Notes under the pieces: generated by a model
What the model saw: only the letters and a program-made list of their open reading frames with translations
What the model was told of the DNA's origin: nothing
Database searches by the model: none
Shown here: piece after piece, positions 34,768 to 48,672 of the stretch
How positions within the stretch are numbered: position 1 is the stretch's first letter
Layout: the number at the start of each line of letters is the position of its first letter
Position numbers and translations under genes: made by a program
NCBI GenBank assembly: GCA_964019135.1
Contig: OZ025260.1
Coordinates: forward strand, 23,988,254 to 24,052,253
DNA from: Arenicola marina
Taxonomy: Eukaryota; Annelida; Polychaeta; Arenicolidae
Length of the DNA stretch: 64,000 nt
Reading direction: 5' to 3'

Positions 34768-37700
34768 TCACCTCAAACTCATTCACAGCTATATCTCATC
34801 TACATCTGACCCACACAACTCCTCAAACCTCACCTCAAACTCATTCGCAGCTATATCTCATCTACATCTCACCGACACATCTCCTCAAACCTCACCTCAA
34901 ACTCATTCGCAGCTATATCTCATCTGCATCTCACTCACACATCTCCTCAAACCTCACCTCAAACTCATTCACAGCTATATCTCATCTATATCTCACCCAC
35001 ACATCTCCTCAAACCTCCCCTCAAACTCATTCACAGCTATCACCCACACATCTCCTCAAACCTCACCTCAAACACATTCACAGCTATATCTCATCTACAT
35101 CTCACCCACACATCTCCTCAAACCTCACCTCAAACTCATTCACAGCTATATCTCATCTACATCTCACCCACACATCTCCTCAAACCTCACCTCAAACTCA
35201 TTCACAGCTATATCTCATCTACATCTCACCGACACATCTCCTCAAACCTCACCTCAAACACATTCACAGCTATATCTCATCTACATCTCACCCACACATC
35301 TCCTCAAACCTCACCTCAAACACATTCACAGCTATATTTCATCTACATCTCACCGACACATCTCCTCAAACCTCACCTCAAACTCATTCACAGCTATCAC
35401 CCACACATCTCCTCAAACCTCACCTCAAACTCATTCACAGCTATATCTCATCTACATCTCACCCACACATCTCCTCAAACCTCACCTCAAACTCATTCAC
35501 AGCTATCACCCACACATCTCCTCAAACCTCACCTCAAACTCATTCACAGCTATATCTCATCTACATTTCACCCACACATCTCCTCAAACCTCACCTCAAA
35601 CTCATTCACAGCTATATCTCATCTACATCTCACCCACACATCTCCTCAAACCTCACCTCAAACACATTCACAGCTATATCTCATCTACATCTCACCCACA
35701 AATCTCCTCAAACCTCACCTCAAACTCATTCACAGCTATATCTCATCTACATCTCACCCACACATCTCCTCAAACCTCACCTCAAACTCATTCACAGCTA
35801 TATCTCATCTACATCTCACCCACACATCTCCTCAAACCTCACCTCAAACTCATTCACAGCTATATCTTATCTGCATCTCACCCACACATCTCCTCAAACC
35901 TCCCCTCAAACTCATTCACAGCTATATCTCATCTACATCTCACCCACACATCTCCTCAAACCTCCCCTCAAACTCATTCACAGCTATCACCCACACATCT
36001 CCTCAAACCTCACCTCAAACTCATTCACAGCTATCACCCACACATCTCCTCAAACCTCACCTCAAACTCATTCACAGCTATCACCCACACATCTCCTCAA
36101 ACCTCCCCTCAAACTCATTCACAGCTATCACCCACACATCTCCTCAAACCTCCCCTCAAACTCATTCACAGCTATCACCCACACATCTCCTCAAACCTCA
36201 CCTCAAACTCATTCACAGCTATCACCCACACATCTCCTCAAACCTCACCTCAAACTCATTCACAGCTATATCTCATCTGCATCTCACCCACACAACTCCT
36301 CAAACCTCACCTCAAACTCATTCACAGCTATATCTTATCTGCATCTCACCCACACATCTCCTCAAACCTCACCTCAAACTCATTCACAGCTATCACCCAC
36401 ACATCTCCTCAAACCTCCCCTCAAACTCATTCACAGCTATATCTCATCTACATCTCACCCACACATCTCCTCAAACCTCACCTCAAACTCATTCACAGCT
36501 ATCACCCACACATCTCCTCAAACCTCACCTCAAACTCATTCACAGCTATCACCCACACATCTCCTCAAACCTCACCTCAAACTCATTCACAGCTATCACC
36601 CACACATCTCCTCAAACCTCACCTCAAACTCATTCACAGCTATATCTCATCTGCATCTCACCCACACAACTCCTCAAACCTCACCTCAAACTCATTCACA
36701 GCTATATCTTATCTGCATCTCACCCACACATCTCCTCAAACCTCACCTCAAACTCATTCACAGCTATCACCCACACATCTCCTCAAACCTCACCTCAAAC
36801 TCATTCACAGCTATCACCCACACATCTCCTCAAACCTCACCTCAAACTCATTCACAGCTATCACCCACACATCTCCTCAAACCTCACCTCAAACTCATTC
36901 ACAGCTATATCTCATCTGCATCTCACCCACACAACTCCTCAAACCTCACCTCAAACTCATTCACAGCTATATCTTATCTGCATCTCACCCACACATCTCC
37001 TCAAACCTCACCTCAAACTCATTCACAGCTATCACCCACACATCTCCTCAAACCTCACCTCAAACTCATTCACAGCTATCACCCACACATCACCTCAAAC
37101 CTCCCCTCAAACTCATTCACAGCTATATCTCATCTACATCTCACCCACACATCTCCTCAAACCTCCCCTCAAACTCATTCACAGCTATCACCCACACATC
37201 TCCTCAAACCTCACCTCAAACTCATTCACAGCTATATCTCGTCTACATCTCACCCACACATCTCCTCAAACCTCCCCTCAAACTCATTCACAGCTATATC
37301 TCATCTACATCTCACCCACACATCTCCTCAAACCTCCCCTCAAATTCATTCACAGCTATATCTCATCTACATCTCACCCACACATCTCCTCAAACCTCCC
37401 CTCAAACTCATTCACAGCTATCACCCACACATCTCCTCAAACCTCACCTCAAACTCATTCACAGCTATCACCCACACATCTCCTCAAACCTCACCTCAAA
37501 CTCATTCACAGCTATATCTCATCTACATCTCACCCACACATCTCCTCAAACCTCACCTCAAACTCATTCACAGCTATATCTAATCTACATATTACCCACA
37601 CAACTCCTCAAACCTCACCTCAAACTCATTCGCAGCTATATCTCATCTACATCTCACCCACACATCTCCTCAAACCTCACCTCAAACTCATTCACAGCTA

Positions 37701-40700
37701 TATCTCATCTACATCTCACCCACACATCTCCTCAAACCTCACCTCAAACTCATTCACAGCTATATCTTATCTGCATCTCACCCACACATCTCCTCAAACC
37801 TCCCCTCAAACTCATTCACAGCTATATCTCATCTACATCTCACCCACACATCTCCTCAAACCTCCCCTCAAACTCATTCACAGCTATCACCCACACATCT
37901 CCTCAAACCTCACCTCAAACTCATTCACAGCTATCACCCACACATCTCCTCAAACCTCACCTCAAACTCATTCACAGCTATCACCCACACATCTCCTCAA
38001 ACCTCCCCTCAAACTCATTCACAGCTATCACCCACACATCTCCTCAAACCTCCCCTCAAACTCATTCACAGCTATCACCCACACATCTCCTCAAACCTCA
38101 CCTCAAACTCATTCACAGCTATCACCCACACATCTCCTCAAACCTCACCTCAAACTCATTCACAGCTATATCTCATCTGCATCTCACCCACACAACTCCT
38201 CAAACCTCACCTCAAACTCATTCACAGCTATATCTTATCTGCATCTCACCCACACATCTCCTCAAACCTCACCTCAAACTCATTCACAGCTATCACCCAC
38301 ACATCTCCTCAAACCTCCCCTCAAACTCATTCACAGCTATATCTCATCTACATCTCACCCACACATCTCCTCAAACCTCACCTCAAACTCATTCACAGCT
38401 ATCACCCACACATCTCCTCAAACCTCACCTCAAACTCATTCACAGCTATCACCCACACATCTCCTCAAACCTCACCTCAAACTCATTCACAGCTATATCT
38501 CATCTGCATCTCACCCACACAACTCCTCAAACCTCACCTCAAACTCATTCACAGCTATATCTTATCTGCATCTCACCCACACATCTCCTCAAACCTCACC
38601 TCAAACTCATTCACAGCTATCACCCACACATCTCCTCAAACCTCACCTCAAACTCATTCACAGCTATCACCCACACATCTCCTCAAACCTCACCTCAAAC
38701 TCATTCACAGCTATCACCCACACATCTCCTCAAACCTCACCTCAAACTCATTCACAGCTATATCTCATCTGCATCTCACCCACACAACTCCTCAAACCTC
38801 ACCTCAAACTCATTCACAGCTATATCTTATCTGCATCTCACCCACACATCTCCTCAAACCTCACCTCAAACTCATTCACAGCTATCACCCACACATCTCC
38901 TCAAACCTCACCTCAAACTCATTCACAGCTATCACCCACACATCACCTCAAACCTCCCCTCAAACTCATTCACAGCTATATCTCATCTACATCTCACCCA
39001 CACATCTCCTCAAACCTCCCCTCAAACTCATTCACAGCTATCACCCACACATCTCCTCAAACCTCACCTCAAACTCATTCACAGCTATATCTCGTCTACA
39101 TCTCACCCACACATCTCCTCAAACCTCCCCTCAAACTCATTCACAGCTATATCTCATCTACATCTCACCCACACATCTCCTCAAACCTCCCCTCAAATTC
39201 ATTCACAGCTATATCTCATCTACATCTCACCCACACATCTCCTCAAACCTCCCCTCAAACTCATTCACAGCTATCACCCACACATCTCCTCAAACCTCAC
39301 CTCAAACTCATTCACAGCTATCACCCACACATCTCCTCAAACCTCACCTCAAACTCATTCACAGCTATATCTCATCTACATCTCACCCACACATCTCCTC
39401 AAACCTCACCTCAAACTCATTCACAGCTATATCTAATCTACATATTACCCACACAACTCCTCAAACCTCACCTCAAACTCATTCGCAGCTATATCTCATC
39501 TACATCTCACCCACACATCTCCTCAAACCTCACCTCAAACTCATTCGCAGCTATATCTCATCTACATCTCACCCACACAACTCCTCAAACCTCACCTCAA
39601 ACTCATTCACAGCTATATCTCATCTACATCTCACCCACATATCTCCTCAAACCTCACCTCAAACTCATTCGCAGCTATATCTCATCTACGTCTCACCCAC
39701 ACATCTCCTCAAACCTCACCTCAAACTCATTCACAGCTATATCTCATCTACATCTCACCCACACAACTCCTCAAACCTCACCTCAAACTCATTCACAGCT
39801 ATATCTCATCTACATCTCACCCACACAACTCCTCAAACCTCACCTCAAACTCATTCACAGCTATATCTCATCTACATCTCACCCACACATCTCCTCAAAC
39901 CTCACCTCAAACTCATTCGCAGCTATATCTCATCTACATCTCACCCACACATCTCCTCAAACCTCACCTCAAACTCATTCACAGCTATATCTCATCTACA
40001 TTTCACCCACACATCTCCTCAAACCTCACCTCAAACTCATTCACAGCTATATCTCATCTACATCTTACCCACACAACTCCTCAAACCTCACCTCAAACTC
40101 ATTCGCAGCTATATCTCATCTACATCTCACCCACACATCTCCTCAAACCTCACCTCAAACTCATTCACAGCTATCACCCACACATCACCTCAAACCTCAC
40201 CTCAAACTCATTCACAGCTATATCTCATCTACATCTCACCGACACATCTCCTCAAACCTCACCTCAAACTCATTCACAGCTATATCTCATCTACATCTCA
40301 CCCACACATCTCCTCAAACCTCACCTCAAACTCATTCACAGCTATCACCCACACATCTCCTCAAACCTCACCTCAAACTCATTCACAGCTATATCTCATC
40401 TACGTCTCACCGACACATCTCCTCAAACCTCACCTCAAACTCATTCACAGCTATATCTCATCTACATCTCACCCACACAACTCCTCAAACCTCACCTCAA
40501 ACTCATTCGCAGCTATATCTCATCTACATCTCACCCACACATCTCCTCAAACCTCACCTCAAACTCATTCACAGCTATCACCCACACATCACCTCAAACC
40601 TCACCTCAAACTCATTCGCAGCTATATCTCATCTACATCTCACCCACACATCTCCTCAAACCTCACCTCAAACTCATTCACAGCTATATCTCATCTACAT

Positions 40701-43700
40701 CTCACCCACTCATCTCCTCAAACCTCACCTCAAACTCATTCACAGCTATATCTCATCTACATCTCACCCACACATCTCCTCAAACCTCACCTCAAACTCA
40801 TTCACAGCTATCACCCACACATCTCCTCAAACCTCACCTCAAACTCATTCGCAGCTATATCTCATCTACATCTCACCCACACATCTCCTCAAACCTCACC
40901 TCAAACTCATTCACAGCTATATCTCATCTACATCTCACCCACTCATCTCCTCAAACCTCACCTCAAACTCATTCACAGCTATATCTCATCTACATCTCAC
41001 CCACACATCTCCTCAAACCTCACCTCAAACTCATTCACAGCTATCACCCACACATCTCCTCAAACCTCACCTCAAACTCATTCGCAGCTATATCTCATCT
41101 ACATCTCACCCACACATCTCCTCAAACCTCACCTCAAACTCATTCACAGCTATATCTCATCTACATCTCACCCACTCATCTCCTCAAACCTCACCTCAAA
41201 CTCATTCGCAGCTATATCTCATCTACATCTCACCCACACATCTCCTCAAACCTCACCTCAAACTCATTCACAGCTATATCTCATCTACATCTCACCCACT
41301 CATCTCCTCAAACCTCACCTCAAACTCATTCACAGCTATATCTCATCTACATCTCACCCACACATCTCCTCAAACCTCACCTCAAACTCATTCACAGCTA
41401 TCACCCACACATCTCCTCAAACCTCACCTCAAACTCATTCGCAGCTATATCTCATCTACATCTCACCCACACATCTCCTCAAACCTCACCTCAAACTCAT
41501 TCACAGCTATATCTCATCTACATCTCACCCACTCATCTCCTCAAACCTCACCTCAAACTCATTCACAGCTATATCTCATCTACATCTCACCCACACATCT
41601 CCTCAAGCCTCACCTCAAACTCATTCACAGCTATATCTCATCTACATCTCACCCACACATCTCCTCAAACCTCCCCTCAAACTCATTCACAGCTATATCT
41701 CATCTACATCTCACCCACACATCTCCTCAAACCTCCCCTCAAACTCATTCACAGCTATCACCCACACATCTCCTCAAACCTCACCTCAAACTCATTCACA
41801 GCTATCACCCACACATCTCCTCAAACCTCACCTCAAACTCATTCACAGCTATCACCCACACATCTCCTCAAACCTCCCCTCAAACTCATTCACAGCTATC
41901 ACCCACACATCTCCTCAAACCTCCCCTCAAACTCATTCACAGCTATCACCCACACATCTCCTCAAACCTCACCTCAAACTCATTCACAGCTATCACCCAC
42001 ACATCTCCTCAAACCTCACCTCAAACTCATTCACAGCTATATCTCATCTGCATCTCACCCACACAACTCCTCAAACCTCACCTCAAACTCATTCACAGCT
42101 ATATCTTATCTGCATCTCACCCACACATCTCCTCAAACCTCACCTCAAACTCATTCACAGCTATCACCCACACATCTCCTCAAACCTCCCCTCAAACTCA
42201 TTCACAGCTATATCTCATCTACATCTCACCCACACATCTCCTCAAACCTCACCTCAAACTCATTCACAGCTATCACCCACACATCTCCTCAAACCTCACC
42301 TCAAACTCATTCACAGCTATCACCCACACATCTCCTCAAACCTCACCTCAAACTCATTCACAGCTATATCTCATCTGCATCTCACCCACACAACTCCTCA
42401 AACCTCACCTCAAACTCATTCACAGCTATATCTTATCTGCATCTCACCCACACATCTCCTCAAACCTCACCTCAAACTCATTCACAGCTATCACCCACAC
42501 ATCTCCTCAAACCTCACCTCAAACTCATTCACAGCTATCACCCACACATCTCCTCAAACCTCACCTCAAACTCATTCACAGCTATCACCCACACATCTCC
42601 TCAAACCTCACCTCAAACTCATTCACAGCTATATCTCATCTGCATCTCACCCACACAACTCCTCAAACCTCACCTCAAACTCATTCACAGCTATATCTTA
42701 TCTGCATCTCACCCACACATCTCCTCAAACCTCACCTCAAACTCATTCACAGCTATCACCCACACATCTCCTCAAACCTCACCTCAAACTCATTCACAGC
42801 TATCACCCACACATCACCTCAAACCTCCCCTCAAACTCATTCACAGCTATATCTCATCTACATCTCACCCACACATCTCCTCAAACCTCCCCTCAAACTC
42901 ATTCACAGCTATCACCCACACATCTCCTCAAACCTCACCTCAAACTCATTCACAGCTATATCTCGTCTACATCTCACCCACACATCTCCTCAAACCTCCC
43001 CTCAAACTCATTCACAGCTATATCTCATCTACATCTCACCCACACATCTCCTCAAACCTCCCCTCAAATTCATTCACAGCTATATCTCATCTACATCTCA
43101 CCCACACATCTCCTCAAACCTCCCCTCAAACTCATTCACAGCTATCACCCACACATCTCCTCAAACCTCACCTCAAACTCATTCACAGCTATCACCCACA
43201 CATCTCCTCAAACCTCACCTCAAACTCATTCACAGCTATATCTCATCTACATCTCACCCACACATCTCCTCAAACCTCACCTCAAACTCATTCACAGCTA
43301 TATCTAATCTACATATTACCCACACAACTCCTCAAACCTCACCTCAAACTCATTCGCAGCTATATCTCATCTACATCTCACCCACACATCTCCTCAAACC
43401 TCACCTCAAACTCATTCGCAGCTATATCTCATCTACATCTCACCCACACAACTCCTCAAACCTCACCTCAAACTCATTCACAGCTATATCTCATCTACAT
43501 CTCACCCACATATCTCCTCAAACCTCACCTCAAACTCATTCGCAGCTATATCTCATCTACGTCTCACCCACACATCTCCTCAAACCTCACCTCAAACTCA
43601 TTCACAGCTATATCTCATCTACATCTCACCCACACAACTCCTCAAACCTCACCTCAAACTCATTCACAGCTATATCTCATCTACATCTCACCCACACAAC

Positions 43701-45310
43701 TCCTCAAACCTCACCTCAAACTCATTCACAGCTATATCTCATCTACATCTCACCCACACATCTCCTCAAACCTCACCTCAAACTCATTCGCAGCTATATC
43801 TCATCTACATCTCACCCACACATCTCCTCAAACCTCACCTCAAACTCATTCACAGCTATATCTCATCTACATTTCACCCACACATCTCCTCAAACCTCAC
43901 CTCAAACTCATTCACAGCTATATCTCATCTACATCTTACCCACACAACTCCTCAAACCTCACCTCAAACTCATTCGCAGCTATATCTCATCTACATCTCA
44001 CCCACACATCTCCTCAAACCTCACCTCAAACTCATTCACAGCTATCACCCACACATCACCTCAAACCTCACCTCAAACTCATTCACAGCTATATCTCATC
44101 TACATCTCACCGACACATCTCCTCAAACCTCACCTCAAACTCATTCACAGCTATATCTCATCTACATCTCACCCACACATCTCCTCAAACCTCACCTCAA
44201 ACTCATTCACAGCTATCACCCACACATCTCCTCAAACCTCACCTCAAACTCATTCACAGCTATATCTCATCTACGTCTCACCGACACATCTCCTCAAACC
44301 TCACCTCAAACTCATTCACAGCTATATCTCATCTACATCTCACCCACACAACTCCTCAAACCTCACCTCAAACTCATTCGCAGCTATATCTCATCTACAT
44401 CTCACCCACACATCTCCTCAAACCTCACCTCAAACTCATTCACAGCTATCACCCACACATCTCCTCAAACCTCACCTCAAACTCATTCGCAGCTATATCT
44501 CATCTACATCTCACCCACACATCTCCTCAAACCTCACCTCAAACTCATTCACAGCTATATCTCATCTACATCTCACCCACTCATCTCCTCAAACCTCACC
44601 TCAAACTCATTCACAGCTATATCTCATCTACATCTCACCCACACATCTCCTCAAACCTCACCTCAAACTCATTCACAGCTATCACCCACACATCTCCTCA
44701 AACCTCACCTCAAACTCATTCGCAGCTATATCTCATCTACATCTCACCCACACATCTCCTCAAACCTCACCTCAAACTCATTCACAGCTATATCTCATCT
44801 ACATCTCACCCACTCATCTCCTCAAACCTCACCTCAAACTCATTCACAGCTATATCTCATCTACATCTCACCCACACATCTCCTCAAACCTCACCTCAAA
44901 CTCATTCACAGCTATCACCCACACATCTCCTCAAACCTCACCTCAAACTCATTCGCAGCTATATCTCATCTACATCTCACCCACACATCTCCTCAAACCT
45001 CACCTCAAACTCATTCACAGCTATATCTCATCTACATCTCACCCACACAACTCCTCAAACCTCACCTCAAACTCATTCACAGCTATATCTCATCTGCATC
45101 TCACCCACACAACTCCTCAAACCTCACCTCAAACTCATTCACAGCTATATCTCATCTACATCTCACCCACACGTCTCCTCAAACCTCACCTCAAACACAT
45201 TCACAGCTATATCTCATCTACATCTCACCCACACAACTCCTCAAACCTCACCTCAAACACATTCACAGCTATATCTCATCTATATCTCACCCACACAACT
45301 CCCCGCGCCT
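34768..45310. repeat. 10.5 kb satellite of 62- and 47-bp units
   Basis: Units share CTCAAACTCATTCACAGCTA and the stretch CACATCTCCTCAAACC. The long form (62 bp) has a 15-bp insert around CTCATCTACATC that the short form (47 bp) lacks. Both lengths are 2 modulo 3, so mixing them never disturbs reading frame; one + frame stays open for about 1,600 codons until variants with TAATCTACATATTACC appear. Higher-order copying is clear: markers recur at exactly 1,853 bp and 3,871 bp. The + strand has about one G per unit. Confidence 0.96.
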
Positions 45311-47080
45311 CAAGCATCACCTCAAACTCCCTCACACCTATATCTCATTTAACACTATATCTCAAGCCTGCATATGTCATCCAATCCTATAGCTGACTAT
45401 ATGTAAGTCATATCTTACCCACTGCGACACTCCTCAATATGTACATCCCAGTAGCCTACTCTTTGTAACACCCACTTATTGTCTCACTGACTGCTACACC
45501 ACACCCTTATCATGCATGCTCTTCCACGCCTCCCCCCCCCCTCCCCATCCTCACCCACCCACCCACCCCGGCACCCACCCACCCATCCCGGCCCCCAACC
45601 GCCCACCCAGGCACCCACCCACCCAGTCACCCTTCGGTATCGTTTTATTACGTTTTTGCCACCAAGCAGACAAACAACACCTCGGGCGACAATGCCCGTT
45701 AACCGGTAGTGCAAAAAGTAGATTCCTATGATAACTACCATTCCGTTGTCTTTGCCACCACCCCCCCCCCTCCCCCACCCCCTGCACACCCCCGCTCGCC
45801 CCACATTAACCTTGACCCGCCCCCAGCATCTAGTCACCCCCCCCCCTCCGTCTACCCCCCACCCCCACCCCACCCGCCTCTCTCTCTATCTCTTCTAATA
45901 TCCTACTACATCAACGCTCCCTCCACCCCGGGGGGAACAGACCCGTCGCCTGATTTCACCCCGCCGGCCACTCCACCAACAACACATGGCCGTCACACAT
46001 GCTAATAATGTAGCCAGTCGGAATGAAAGACGTAGAAAGGCGCGCTCAGGTTTAACGGGCGCGCGGGTTCGGAGGAACACGCTAAAACGTTATCAATCCG
46101 TCATAAAGTTCGTCTTGGCATTCCCAACACGCGTCACTCATTTCCACTCAAGTCAAACACAAATATACATTTGAAAAAGGCCGCACGATCATATAGTCCG
46201 CATTTTATTTCCCTCCATCTTGAATGCCATGTATCTTGCAAATAAAGCCCGCCCCACTCGAACTGCAGGTGAGCCGCACTAGATAAACACTTCGGCGAAA
46301 TACTATGTCAGGGCCAAATATTTATACGTTTGCGAGTTATATTTGTTCCTTGAATATTGACTTCTGGTAGTGGACAATAAAAGAGACATTTCCCCCCGGG
46401 CAGCGGTAACCCTCTTGAATATTTTACCTCGACTTGACAAAGGCCCGACAAAATCTCGGGGACACTAAAATACGGACACAGACAGTCAGGTGATACCTTT
46501 TGCGCCGTATAAATATCTGTGGATATGACAGAAATCAAAAAGAAATAAATGTAAATTCAAGAGGGACTGGCGGCTGTTTTCTGCCCGTGCTGAATAGTCG
46601 CAGGACGATGAAGATGTGCTTGGGCCTCCGTTCCCGGCGCATAAAATGGACATCTTGAATTTAATATGCATTCTTCTCAGCCGTCGTGTATCCCTCTCCA
46701 AGCATCACCGCAGGAGCATCGCGGACACTATTTACTGGGCGTCCGCACATCAACTCACTCTCATCAACCGGGTTTACGCCTTTAGATGGCAGGGCCTTGA
46801 GAGTTGTAGGTTCTTATGCTCGACATGCGTTCGGCGGGATGACTGTGCTTTTTGAGGTGGGGCTTCACGAAGTAGCTGAACCAAACGTACCTTGGGAGGT
46901 GAGGTGAGGTGGAGGGGATGGGAGGGGGGTGGGGGGGGGCGTGTGAACTGGGGGGGGGGTGGTAGGTTGAGCGGGATTGGGTTTGGACTCCTAGGCTATA
47001 GTTCTGGCTATAAGAGGCGAGCTTGCGGACTTTGAGCTCTCAAGCTGAGACCACGAAGTCTTCATTGTTTTCACATCATC
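45311..47080. other. Unique non-coding DNA
   Basis: No gene recognised. C-rich tracts lie at 45,530-45,630 (CACCCACCC repeats) and 45,758-45,880. From about 46,000 to 46,860 the DNA is complex, AT-moderate and free of repeats, making it a candidate conserved non-coding island. A G-rich tract follows at 46,895-46,970. Confidence 0.5.
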
Positions 47081-48272
47081 GCTAGGGGGCGCGTTCATCA
47101 TAGTTCTATCGCTATCGCATAGTACATCGTAGTGCTATCGATATGGGGCGCGTACATCGTAGTGCTATCGATAAGGGGCGCGTACATCGTAGTTCTATCG
47201 CTAGGGGGCGCGTACATCGTAGTTCTATCGCTAGGGGGCGCGTACATCGTAGTTCTATCGCTAGGGGGCACGTGCATTGTAGTTTTATCGCTAGGGGCGC
47301 GTACATCGTAGTTTTATCGCTAGGGGGCGCGTACATCGTAGTTCTATCGCTAGGGGTCGCGTACATTGTAGTTCTATCGCTAGGGGGCGCGTACATTGTA
47401 GTTCTCTCGCTAGGGGCGCGTACATCGTAGTTCTATCGCTAGGGGGCGCGTTCATCGTAGTTCTATCGATAGGGGCGCGTACATCGTAGTGCTATCGATA
47501 AGGGGCGCGTACATCGTAGTGCTATCGATAAGGGGCGCGTACATCGTAGTTCTATCGCTAGGGGGCGCGTTCATCGTAGTTCTATCGCTAGCGGGCGCGT
47601 ACATCGTAGTTTTATCGCTAGGGGGCGCGTACATCGTAGTTCTATCGCTAGGGGTCGCGTACATTGTAGTTCTATCGCTAGGGGGCGCGTACATTGTAGT
47701 TCTATCGCTAGGGGCGCGTACATCGTAGTTCTATCGCTAGGGGGCGCGTTCATCGTAGTTCTATCGCTAGTGGGCGCGTACATCGTAGTTCTATTGCTAG
47801 GGGGCGCGTTCATCGTAGTTCTATCGCTAGGGGGCGCGTACATCGTAGTTCTATCGCTAGGGGGCGCGTACATCGTAGTTCTATTGCTAGGGGGCGCGTA
47901 CATCGTAGTTCTATCGCTAGAGGGCGCGTACATTGTATGAATTGATCTTTCCGTCGCTAGGAGGCGCAATCATCGTAATTCCACCATCAAACAATCTTGT
48001 CGCTAGACGCCGCAAACATTGTAATCTCGACCCTAGGTGGCGCGCACACCTTCATTCTGTCGATAGCCGGAGCCAATATCCTAATTTCATCGCTAGAGGG
48101 TGCAATCCTAATTCCGTATCTAGGGACGCACACATATTATTTTCGCCAGCATCTTAGTGCCATCGTGCCGTCGCTAGGGGGCGGGAAGAGCTTAACTTCG
48201 TCGCTAGACGTCGCCAAGGCCTTGATTATTTGTCGTTAGGGCGCGCAAATATCGCAATTCCGTTGCTAGGGG
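47081..48272 (+). repeat. 30-bp minisatellite with CTCF-like core
   Basis: About 39 units of 30 bp carry ATCGCTAGGGGGCGCGTACA followed by TCGTAGTTCT. The left 860 bp is homogeneous. From about 47,940 units diverge in sequence and length while TCGCTAGnGGGCGC remains recognisable in many. This core matches the CTCF consensus CCASYAGRKGGCRS except at the first position (T for C) and the third (G for A, often tolerated). The array ends at a MITE fragment at 48,275. Confidence 0.93.
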
Positions 48273-48274
48273 TC

Positions 48275-48345
48275 CAGGGCGGATGTAGGGATTGGGGGTT
48301 GCACCCTCCCTCTCCTTTGGGAACATGCGCATACACTGTAAAGGT
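48275..48345 (+). mobile_element. MITE left-end fragment
   Basis: CAGGGCGGATGTAGGGATTG, then GGGTTGCACCC, then TTTGGGAACATGCGCATACA parallels the left 90 bp of the MITE at 29,241, including GGGAACCTGAACGTACACTG. The right terminus was not found, so the copy is partial. Confidence 0.65.
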
Positions 48346-48499
48346 GGCTTTCCAACGAAATACGTTGGAAAGAGACAGACAGAAAATTGTTATCCAGCTT
48401 AGATCCCTATCCTCAGGGAGATATTAGTTGCTTAATTGATGTATGAGGTAATAACCTCTGTAGGTCATATCGCGACAACGGGAAGGGTCAAGGTAGAGA

Positions 48500-48672
48500 G
48501 GATCCATGTCTCCGGGAGTAACCAGTAATCTTTATCCTGCATAAGTTAACCATAGACATTTGCGCCGGTGAGATTCGAGCCACGCACCGGGCCGCTTGGG
48601 GTGGCCTATAGAAGCAAACTGCACGATAGCCGAACCCGCTACCAACTAGGCCTAGGCCACAGAGGTGACCCC
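48500..48672 (-). mobile_element. tRNA-derived SINE, minus strand
   Basis: On the minus strand it begins GGGGTCACCTCTGTGGCCTA, continues with AGTTGGTAGCGGGTTCGGC (box A region), then AAGCGGCCCGGTGCGTGGCT and TCGAATCTCACC (box B region). It is the best comparison for the head at 60,379: the same AAGCGGCC-GGTG-GTGG segment is followed here by the expected TCGAATC. The body extends toward 48,500. Confidence 0.7.

Noticed and set aside
34628-39436. A + strand open frame of about 1,600 codons
   Set aside because: It is entirely 62/47-bp satellite; openness follows from unit lengths that are both 2 modulo 3 and a G-poor strand. The peptide is low-complexity and the frame closes wherever a unit variant adds a stop.
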